Notes under the pieces: model-generated
The model's input: the letters and a program-made list of their open reading frames with translations, nothing else
Told to the model about the DNA's origin: nothing
The model's database searches: none
Program-made: the position numbers and the translations under genes
Part shown: piece after piece, positions 7,987-15,150 of the stretch
Layout: each line of letters opens with the position of its first letter
Numbering within the stretch: position 1 is the stretch's first letter
Assembly: GCF_037997115.1 (NCBI RefSeq)
Contig: NZ_CP150484.1
Span: 6,199,052-6,245,750 of the forward strand
DNA from: Amycolatopsis coloradensis
Lineage (GTDB): Bacteria; Actinomycetota; Actinomycetes; Mycobacteriales; Pseudonocardiaceae
DNA: 46,699 bases
Direction: 5' to 3'

Positions 7987-9956
7987 CCACGCCCACAGAC
8001 GCTTCGATCGACGACGTACCGCCCGTCCTGACCCGCATCTGGGCCGAGCTTCTCGATCTCGGCGACCGGACGATCGACCCGGACACGACCTTCTTGCGGC
8101 TGGGTGGCGATTCGGTGCTCGCGGTGCGCATGGCGGCGCTCGTCCGCAAACAGCTCGGCGTGGTCCTGGCGCTGCAGGACATCGGGGTCGAGACGACGCT
8201 GAACGAGCTGGCGGAGCTGGTGCGCCGCCGGTCGGGAACCGGCGGAGCGACCCGCGCGCTGCCCGTCGAACTCCGCAAACGCGCGGATCCGCACGCCTCG
8301 TTCCCCCTGCGCCCGCTGCAACAGGGCTACTTCGTCGGTCAACAGGACGGCTGGGAGCTTTCGTACGAGTCGGCGCACTTCTACGTGGACGTCAGGCTGA
8401 CCGACGTCGACGGTGACGAAGCCGAGGATTCGCTCGCCGACGCGCTACGCAGGCTGGCGGCGCACCAGTCGATGCTGCGCGCTCGTGTCACCGCGGAGGG
8501 CGAGCAGCACGTGTTGCCGCAGGAAGTTCCCGGCGCCGTGCCCGCCCCGACGGTGTACGACCTGCGCGAATCGGATCCCGGTACCGTCGAGTCCACATTG
8601 GACAAGGTGCGGGCGGAGATGCGGGCCACCGGTCCCGATCCCTTGCGTGGTCCCGGAATCGACGTCAGGCTCAGCCTGCTGCCGGACGGGGACGCGCGGT
8701 TGCACACGAGCATGAGCCTGCTCGTGTTCGACGGCTGGTCGTCCACGCTCCTCTTCCGGGAACTGGTGGCGCTGGCGGCGGACTGGAACGCCGTGCTGCC
8801 CCCGCTGGGCATGGACTTCGGCGATTACGTGGACTCCGTCGCGAACCTGCCCGACAGTGACGAGTGGAAAGCCGACCGTTCGTGGTGGTGGTCGCGACTC
8901 GACACGATGCCCGAGCCGCCCGCGCTGCCGCTGATCCGGGACCCGCGTGAAGTGCGGGCGAGCACCATGGGCACCCGGGAGGCCCATCTGCCGTCGAGCC
9001 GGTGGGTGGCGTTGCGTGATCGGTGCGCGGCACGGGACGTGACGCCGTCCACCGCCCTTTCCACCGCGTTCGCGGTGGTACTGGCCCGGTGGGCCGGACA
9101 CCGGCGGATGTTGCTCAATTCCCTGCAGCTCAACCGCTTGCCGCTGCATCCCGACGTGCACCGCGTGGTGGGCGCGTTCTCCGCCACCATGCTTCTGCCC
9201 ACCGAGCTCACCGCGGGAGCGACGTTCGCCGAACTCGCCTCGGCCGCGCAGAAACGGTTCGGCGAGTACTCGGCGCACAACCTCATCACCGGTGTCGAGG
9301 TGTCGCGGGAACTGGGCCGCAGGCGCGGCACCCACCGCCCCGTCGCGCCGGTGGTGTTCCAGAGCACTTTGAGCATGGACGCGGCGGTGGGCGAGGCCCA
9401 CCCCGAGTCCGCGGGACCGCTCGGCGCGCTCGACTTCGGCGATTTCCACCACCAGCTGCGGACGCCTCAGGTGGCCTTGGAAGCCCGTGTCTACGAGCTT
9501 CGCTCGGAATTGGCGATCGTGTTCTCGCTCGTCGAGGAGTTGTTCGAGACCGAGCAGGTGGACGCGGCGTTCACCGAACTGGTCGAACTGGTCGGCACCT
9601 TGGCCGACGGCGACGGGTGGGACCGGGAGATGGACCTGCCTTCCCCCGCGGAGGCCACCGGTTCGGGGCTGCTGCTCGGCCGTTACGACGACACGGATCG
9701 CACTGTGGCCGAAGGACCGCTGTCGACGACGCTGGAAGAGGCCGTCGCCGAATTGTGGGAGGAGTTGCTGGGAGTGCCGGTGCTGGACCGCTCGGCCCGG
9801 TTCTTCGCACTGGGCGGGGACTCACTCCTGGCGGTGCGGGCGCTGGGACGGCTGGCCAAGAGTCTCGGGATCCCCGTGCCGGTACGGGAGTTCCTCGATG
9901 ACCCGACGGTCGCCGGGCTGGCGGCGGCGCTGGCCGCGCACGGTGCGACGGCGTGA
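7983..9956 (+). CDS. NRPS protein PCP-Cy(degenerate)-PCP
   Basis: A 657-residue NRPS without adenylation domain. Carrier 1 spans about 12-85 with FLRLGGDSVLAV (Ser44). A condensation/cyclisation-type domain spans about 103-540 and begins FPLRPLQQGYFVGQ, like the Cy domains of pyochelin and yersiniabactin synthetases. Carrier 2 spans about 565-655 (Ser614 in FFALGGDSLLAV). In Cy domains the catalytic motif is DxxxxD; here the first Asp is Ser245 (Ser245...Asp250), unlike the two other Cy domains of the locus, so this one may condense without cyclising or act as a partner. The carriers are probably loaded in trans by the single Cys-type A domain encoded at 21459-25268. This is the first gene of the plus operon; AGGAG precedes the GTG by nine bases. 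Confidence 0.88.
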   Translation: MTTPTDASIDDVPPVLTRIWAELLDLGDRTIDPDTTFLRLGGDSVLAVRMAALVRKQLGVVLALQDIGVETTLNELAELVRRRSGTGGATRALPVELRKRADPHASFPLRPLQQGYFVGQQDGWELSYESAHFYVDVRLTDVDGDEAEDSLADALRRLAAHQSMLRARVTAEGEQHVLPQEVPGAVPAPTVYDLRESDPGTVESTLDKVRAEMRATGPDPLRGPGIDVRLSLLPDGDARLHTSMSLLVFDGWSSTLLFRELVALAADWNAVLPPLGMDFGDYVDSVANLPDSDEWKADRSWWWSRLDTMPEPPALPLIRDPREVRASTMGTREAHLPSSRWVALRDRCAARDVTPSTALSTAFAVVLARWAGHRRMLLNSLQLNRLPLHPDVHRVVGAFSATMLLPTELTAGATFAELASAAQKRFGEYSAHNLITGVEVSRELGRRRGTHRPVAPVVFQSTLSMDAAVGEAHPESAGPLGALDFGDFHHQLRTPQVALEARVYELRSELAIVFSLVEELFETEQVDAAFTELVELVGTLADGDGWDREMDLPSPAEATGSGLLLGRYDDTDRTVAEGPLSTTLEEAVAELWEELLGVPVLDRSARFFALGGDSLLAVRALGRLAKSLGIPVPVREFLDDPTVAGLAAALAAHGATA

Positions 9957-11026
9957 GCGGCGTGATCGGTGTCCTCGGCGGCGCGGGCACGGTGGGCCGG
10001 GTGGTCGTGGACCGGCTCTCGGCGGCCGGTCACACGGTGCGGGTCGGTGGCCGTGATCCGGACCGGGCGCGGGCCGTCCCCGGCGCCTCCGAGGCGGTCG
10101 CGGTCGATCTCGGCGAACCGGACGCCCTGACGGCCTTCAGCTCCGGGTGTTCGGTCGTCGTCAACTGCGCGGGTCCCTCGTATCGGGTGCTCGACGTCGT
10201 GGCGCGAGCGGCGCTGCGCGCGGGCGCCGGCTACGTGGACGCGGCCGGGGACGCGGTGGCTCTGGACGCGCTGATCACCGACGCGCCGCCGGAGCTTCAG
10301 GCTCTGCCCGCGGTCTTCTCGGCGGGCTTGATGCCCGGCCTGTCCGGGCTGCTGCCGAGAGTGCTGGCCGGGGCCGGACCGATCGGACGGCTGGACGTCT
10401 ACGTCGGCGGTTCGGTCGAGATCAGCAGGCTTTCGGCGGTGGACACGCTGATGACCAGGGGTCCCCGGTTCGGGCAGGCGCTGGCTGTGTGGCGGGACGG
10501 AGCTGTCGTGGAGCACGCGCTGGCCCCGCTGCGGTCGGTGTCCCTGCCCGGCTTTCCAGGCCGGGTGCACGCCTGGCCGTTCCTGTCCACCGAGGCGGCC
10601 TCGCTGGCGGCCGCGCTGGACGTGGCCGAACTGCGTAACTACACCGTCTACGCGACGCAAAACCTGCCAGAGGTCCTGGCCGAGGCCTGGGCCGCGGAAG
10701 GGCCCGTGGAAGCGCAAGTGGACGCTGTCGTCGACGCGGGCCGGCGTGACGTGGCCGAATGCGGACGGCACTACGCCGTGCTGGCCCACGCGCGCCCACC
10801 GGCGGGCTCCGGCGGGATCAGCCGACGAGTGTTGTTGCGGACGACCGATTCCTACGAGCTCAGCGGTGTGGTCGCGGCATCGGCCGCCGTGGACTTGCTC
10901 GCGGGGCGGGTGCTCCCGGGCGCGCACCACGCCGCCGAAGTGCTCGACCCCCATCGAACGGCCGCCGTGCTGGCGGCCGACCCCCTGGTGACGACGCTGG
11001 AAATTCCCGAGGTGACCACCCGATGA
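9953..11026 (+). CDS. Saccharopine-dehydrogenase-like oxidoreductase, putative thiazoline imine reductase
   Basis: A 357-residue NAD(P)-dependent oxidoreductase that begins VIGVLGGAGTVGRVVVDRL, followed by VVNCAGPSYRVLDVVARAAL and GYVDAAGD, the pattern of the saccharopine dehydrogenase-like family. In pyochelin and yersiniabactin pathways one thiazoline is reduced to thiazolidine by PchG/Irp3, which belong to a different (Gfo/Idh-like) family and are not seen here. By position this protein is the best candidate for that reduction, but that is inference. The start overlaps the NRPS stop as GTGA and the end overlaps the next start as ATGA, so the operon is fully coupled. Confidence 0.75.
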   Translation: MSGVIGVLGGAGTVGRVVVDRLSAAGHTVRVGGRDPDRARAVPGASEAVAVDLGEPDALTAFSSGCSVVVNCAGPSYRVLDVVARAALRAGAGYVDAAGDAVALDALITDAPPELQALPAVFSAGLMPGLSGLLPRVLAGAGPIGRLDVYVGGSVEISRLSAVDTLMTRGPRFGQALAVWRDGAVVEHALAPLRSVSLPGFPGRVHAWPFLSTEAASLAAALDVAELRNYTVYATQNLPEVLAEAWAAEGPVEAQVDAVVDAGRRDVAECGRHYAVLAHARPPAGSGGISRRVLLRTTDSYELSGVVAASAAVDLLAGRVLPGAHHAAEVLDPHRTAAVLAADPLVTTLEIPEVTTR

Positions 11027-11769
11027 GCCCTGAACCGATCATCACCGACGCCACCGGCGCCGAAGGGTATGCGGTCAACGCCCAGTACTACGACTTGATC
11101 TTCCCCACCGCGCAACGCGACGCCCTTCGTTCGGCCTTGACGACACTGCTCGTGGGCGTACGCCGCGTAGTGGAAATCGGCTCCGGAACGGGCCAGTTCA
11201 CCGAAACCCTGCTGACGAACCTGCCCGAAGACGGCGAGGTCTACGCCGTCGAGCCGGCGGCGGTGATGCGCGCGGCCCTGACCACCAGGCTGGCGTCCCT
11301 GGACGCGCCACCGGTGACGGTGCTCCCCGAAGACGCGCTGCGAGCCGACGTCGATGGGAAAGTGGACGCGCTAATACTGCTGAACGTTCTGACGCACTTC
11401 TCCCCCTCGGATCGCCGGGCCCTGTGGGCTCGCTGGATTCCCCGGCTCTCCCCTGGTGGTCTCGTCGTGGTGGACGTGCCGATGCCGCAGGCCGCGGTGG
11501 CCGTACCCGCGAGCACGATCCCGGGCGGTGTGCTGGGGCGCCGCCGGTACGACACGGTGGCCGAAGCGACCGTGGACGGCGACGGTCTGTTGTGGACGAT
11601 GACCTATCGGGTACACGAGGGTGACCGGCTGGTGTCGGAGGACGCTGTGTCGTTCCCCTCGTTCGTGGTGTCCGAAGAAATGCTGAACACCGAACTTCTC
11701 GGTGCGGGTTGCGAACCGGTGGACGGTCCGCCCGCGGGAGTACTGGCCTGGCGAAAAGGAGAACACTGA
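11023..11769 (+). CDS. Class I SAM-dependent methyltransferase
   Basis: A 248-residue free-standing methyltransferase with SAM motif I VVEIGSGTGQF (about 47-57), an acidic VYAVEPA strand end, and LLNVLTHFSP as motif IV, followed by SPGGLVVVDVP. It is separate from the two methyltransferase domains encoded on the opposite strand, so the pathway has three methyltransferase activities in total. Substrate is unknown; O- or N-methylation of the aryl cap, of a thiazolidine nitrogen, or of the carboxylate are the options suggested by related siderophores. It is coupled by ATGA to the preceding gene and by TGATG to the next. Confidence 0.85.
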   Translation: MSPEPIITDATGAEGYAVNAQYYDLIFPTAQRDALRSALTTLLVGVRRVVEIGSGTGQFTETLLTNLPEDGEVYAVEPAAVMRAALTTRLASLDAPPVTVLPEDALRADVDGKVDALILLNVLTHFSPSDRRALWARWIPRLSPGGLVVVDVPMPQAAVAVPASTIPGGVLGRRRYDTVAEATVDGDGLLWTMTYRVHEGDRLVSEDAVSFPSFVVSEEMLNTELLGAGCEPVDGPPAGVLAWRKGEH

Positions 11770-12698
11770 TGTACGACGTGGTCGTGGTCGGTGGCGGACC
11801 GGCCGGACTCAGCGCGGCGCTGGTCTTCGGCAGGCAACGGCGCTCGGTCCTGGTGGTGGACGGCGGAAAGCCCCGCAACGAGCGGGCTTCCGAAATGCAC
11901 ATGTACCTCAGCCGGGACGGGTTCTCGCCTCAGCAGCTACTGGCATCGGGCCGCGAGGAACTCGCCGCCTACCCTGGCGTGGAGGTGCGGACCGACCTCG
12001 TGGTCGCCGCCCGTGGCACCAAAGAGGACTTCGAACTGGAGCTGGCCGGCCGGGGAACGGTGCGGGCCAGGCGGATCGTCCTGGCCACCGGGCAGGTCGA
12101 CGAGCCCTTCGACATCCCCGGTCTCGCCGAACGGTTCGGGCGCAGCGTGTTCCACTGCCCGTTCTGCCACGGCTGGGAAGCAGGTGACAAATCACTGGCG
12201 GTGGTGGCCCACGAGCCCGCGCAGGCGATGCTCGCGCTCTACCTGGCCGACCGGTTCAGCGAGGACGTGGTGCTGTGCACCGACGGCGCCGCGCCGCTTC
12301 CCGAGCGGATCACCGTGACCGCGGCCGATCGGGGCATTCCCGTCGTGGACAAGAAGATCGCCGAGATCACCGGCACGCTCGACGACCTGACGATCCGCTT
12401 CGCCGACGGCGGCACCTTGCGCCGGGAAGCGATCTTCCACCGCGCGCCCAGCGGACGGCAGTCGACCTTGGCCGAGCAGCTGGGCTGCGAGATCCTGCCC
12501 GACGGCACGGTCAAGGTCGACGAAACCGGGCTGACGACCGTGCCGGGGGTCGCCGCGGCGGGCGACATGGCGAAGCTGCCGGGATTGCCCGACGCCACCA
12601 CGCTGGTCGCGCTCGGTGCCGCCGACGGGGTCCGGGCCGCGGTGTGGATGGACGGCGATCTGTTCCGGTCCGGCCTCGGCCCCGCTTTCAGCTCCTGA
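11769..12698 (+). CDS. Thioredoxin-reductase-like FAD oxidoreductase with CPFC motif
   Basis: A 309-residue flavoprotein: FAD-binding motif VVVVGGGPAGLSAAL at residues 4-18, a redox pair Cys130/Cys133 in HCPFCHGWE, and a second FAD motif near the end (VAAAGDMAKLPGLP). The CPFCHGWE form of the motif and the short length point to the thiol oxidase branch that includes HlmI and GliT rather than to true thioredoxin reductase; no clear NADPH-binding glycine motif is evident in the middle. In a thiazoline pathway it could protect or oxidise thiols, or oxidise a thiazoline to a thiazole; this is inference. It is the last gene of the plus operon, coupled by TGATG. Confidence 0.82.
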   Translation: MYDVVVVGGGPAGLSAALVFGRQRRSVLVVDGGKPRNERASEMHMYLSRDGFSPQQLLASGREELAAYPGVEVRTDLVVAARGTKEDFELELAGRGTVRARRIVLATGQVDEPFDIPGLAERFGRSVFHCPFCHGWEAGDKSLAVVAHEPAQAMLALYLADRFSEDVVLCTDGAAPLPERITVTAADRGIPVVDKKIAEITGTLDDLTIRFADGGTLRREAIFHRAPSGRQSTLAEQLGCEILPDGTVKVDETGLTTVPGVAAAGDMAKLPGLPDATTLVALGAADGVRAAVWMDGDLFRSGLGPAFSS

Positions 12699-12703
12699 GG
12701 CGT

Positions 12704-12737
12704 GGCGGTCCGCCCTCAGCGGGCAGGGCGGACCGCC
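12704..12737. terminator. Bidirectional terminator between convergent metallophore operons
   Basis: A perfect 13-bp inverted repeat (arms 12704-12716 and 12725-12737, GGCGGTCCGCCCT and its complement) with an eight-base loop. It starts five bases after the flavoprotein stop and contains the stop codon of the minus-strand methyltransferase gene (12716-12718). There is no T-run, as is common in high-GC actinomycetes. Its place exactly at the meeting point of two convergent operons supports termination in both directions. Confidence 0.82.
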
Positions 12738-15127
12738 GCGAACACCTGGACCCCGACCGCGTGCAGCGGATGCCCGGGCGCGGGCAGCGAGCCCAGCGGT
12801 TCGAATCCGGCGTCCACCAGTCGCGCGATCCATTCCGCTTCGGTGGGGAAGATCCGGTCGGTGCCGGCCCGGAAATCCCCCGAACCCGCCCGTTCCCGTC
12901 CGGGACGGGGTGACATCAGGAACTGCATCGAGGCCAGGATGTGCCGGATCTCGCGGCTCGTGTCGACGAAGACCAGCAGGCCACCGGGAACCAGCGACTC
13001 CCGGAACGACCGCAGGGTGGCGCCGAGGTCACGGGAGTTGTGCAGGACGTTCGCACCGAGCACGACGTCCAAGGTTCCCGGGGCCACGCCTTGGACGGCG
13101 GGGTCGCCGTCGATGTCGAACACGCCGAACCGCACTCCTTCCCCGTCGCCGAACCGCTCTTCGGCTTCGGCCAGGAAGAACCTGGACAGGTCGGTGAAAA
13201 GGTAGTCCTTCGGCCTGCCCGCCAAGGCGGCCAGCACGTCGGCGGTCGTTCCCCCGACACCCGCGCCGACCTCCAGCACCCGCACCGGACGGTCGGCCGC
13301 CGACGACGCGGCATGAGCCCGCACCAGATGTGCGACGGCACCGTTGGCGTAGCGGTTGACCGGGTTGTCCCGGTAGGCGCCCTCGGCCGTGTCCGTCTCT
13401 CCGTCGGCGAACAGCAGCGACTGCAACGCCACTTCGTCGCGCAGCAACTCGGGCAGATACCGGAGGGCGCTCTGATAGAACCGCGTCATCGCGGGCGGAT
13501 AGCCCATCCCGTCCCGGACACGGTCGAGACCACCGATGGCTTCTTCCAGTTCCGCGCGCGTCACCGGAGCCGGCAGCCGGTAGCCGTGCTCGTCGTGGAC
13601 CACCAGGCCTTCTTCGGTCAGTACGGCCAGCCACCGCCGCAGGATCCAGCGGTGCCGGGCAGCCACGCCGAGCGCGTCCGCGAACTCGTCGGCCGTTCCC
13701 TCCACTCGTGCCCTTCCCAGCGTGGCGGCCATGGCTTGCGACGCGATCCGGTCCAGCTCGCCCAGGAACGCCGGGACATTCGTGGCATCAGCGGAGTCGA
13801 CGGCGGCGTCGGCCGCACGCGCCGCCGCGGCGAGCGGGCCGAGGTCGACGACGACAGCGGGCGCCGGAGTCTTCCGCCTGCGTGCGGCGCTTCGCACCAG
13901 TTCCCCGAGACGACGGGTCAGAAACCGGGTGAACGGTTCGTGCGCGGTGGCTCCCGCGGCCACTTCTTCCACCTGGACCGGTGCGGCGGAGGCCGGCGCG
14001 ACGACCTCCAGCCGCGCCGGGTCCCGCGTGTCGAACAGCACCACGGCGTCCCGGTTCGCGAGCACGTCGGCCAGATCGCGGGCGGTGACACCGCCGGAGT
14101 CGTCGGAGAGCAACCGATTGGGGATGCCCGTCACGCGGACCGCGCGACCCGAGCCGACCACGGTCAGGAGATCGGCGATGCCCTGCCACGGGACGGATTC
14201 GGGGCGGGCGGGGGCCGCGGTACTCACCGAAAGGACCGCGTCGAAGCGGTACCGCGCCAGCTCGGTGTCTTCGGTCAGCTGTTTGGGGTGGACGGTGAGG
14301 CACACCGGGCGTCCCGCCTTCGCCGCGGCCTCGGCGAGGGTGGCCGGATCGAAGTTGAGCTCGTCGTCCCGCCGCGCACGGGCCGCGGCGCGCTCCGCCA
14401 GGGTGGCGGGGTCCGGATCGGCCAAGGCCTCGATCCGCCCGCAGTGCGCCTCCAGCAAGCGGGCGTCCCGGACGTCGCCCACCACGAGGATCCCGCCGGG
14501 AGACAGCAGCCGTAACGCGTCCACCACCACCGCGGTCAGGTAATCGACGTTGGGGAAATGCTGGGTCACCGAATTGAGCAGCACGCAATCCGGGCCTGTG
14601 GCGGGAAAGCCGGCGCGAGCCATCGCCGCGCGCACGGCCGGGGCGGCGACCTCGTGGGCCGCCGCCCGGATGTGGACGTGGCCTGGTCCCGCTTCCGCCG
14701 CCAACCGGTCGACGGCCGCCTGGGCGACATCGGTTCCGACATATCCTTCGATGTGCGGCCCCAGCTTCCGGGCCAGCAATCCGGTTCCACAGCCCAGTTC
14801 CAGCACGAAACGGGGACGGGCCGCCAGCACCAGATCCACGGTCCGGTCCACCCAGTCGGTCATGTGCTCGGTGGAGAAGGGTTCGCCGGTTTCCGAGGAG
14901 CTCCACCCGGAGAAGTCCGGTTCGTCGCTTCGCGGTCCCGAACCGGCCGTGTAGGTGAAGTCGTAGACCTCCCCCCAATGCTCCAGGTACTCCGAGATCA
15001 GCGGTCCCGGTTCGGGACGGACCGCCGTGGCGGCGCGGGCGGGCCGCAGCCGCACGGTGTCGCCCTCGGCCTCGGCGGCGTCGATCCAAGGGTGTTCGGC
15101 CAGCGAGGCGATCAGCTCGGCGGACAT
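12716..15127 (-). CDS. Tandem methyltransferase protein acting in trans on the NRPS/PKS
   Basis: A protein of about 803 residues with two SAM methyltransferase domains (numbering from the GTG at 15152-15154). The first has motif I VLELGCGTGLLARKL near 117-131 and later a GIPNRLL segment, like the methyltransferase domains embedded in pyochelin/yersiniabactin synthetases. The second (about 480-812) has the PKS C-methyltransferase pattern, including LLFADG, YRDNPVNRY and motif I VLEVGAGVGGTTADVL near 626-641. In yersiniabactin HMWP1 these two domains are embedded within the megasynthase; here they form one free protein, and the PKS-NRPS has none. The ATG at 15125-15127 is preferred because GGAG lies five bases upstream; a GTG overlapping the PKS stop (15152-15154) is the alternative. 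It is the last gene of the minus operon. Confidence 0.87.
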   Translation of the reverse strand: MSAELIASLAEHPWIDAAEAEGDTVRLRPARAATAVRPEPGPLISEYLEHWGEVYDFTYTAGSGPRSDEPDFSGWSSSETGEPFSTEHMTDWVDRTVDLVLAARPRFVLELGCGTGLLARKLGPHIEGYVGTDVAQAAVDRLAAEAGPGHVHIRAAAHEVAAPAVRAAMARAGFPATGPDCVLLNSVTQHFPNVDYLTAVVVDALRLLSPGGILVVGDVRDARLLEAHCGRIEALADPDPATLAERAAARARRDDELNFDPATLAEAAAKAGRPVCLTVHPKQLTEDTELARYRFDAVLSVSTAAPARPESVPWQGIADLLTVVGSGRAVRVTGIPNRLLSDDSGGVTARDLADVLANRDAVVLFDTRDPARLEVVAPASAAPVQVEEVAAGATAHEPFTRFLTRRLGELVRSAARRRKTPAPAVVVDLGPLAAAARAADAAVDSADATNVPAFLGELDRIASQAMAATLGRARVEGTADEFADALGVAARHRWILRRWLAVLTEEGLVVHDEHGYRLPAPVTRAELEEAIGGLDRVRDGMGYPPAMTRFYQSALRYLPELLRDEVALQSLLFADGETDTAEGAYRDNPVNRYANGAVAHLVRAHAASSAADRPVRVLEVGAGVGGTTADVLAALAGRPKDYLFTDLSRFFLAEAEERFGDGEGVRFGVFDIDGDPAVQGVAPGTLDVVLGANVLHNSRDLGATLRSFRESLVPGGLLVFVDTSREIRHILASMQFLMSPRPGRERAGSGDFRAGTDRIFPTEAEWIARLVDAGFEPLGSLPAPGHPLHAVGVQVFAAVRPAR

Positions 15128-15150
15128 GGTGACTCCGTTCTCGATGTCGG

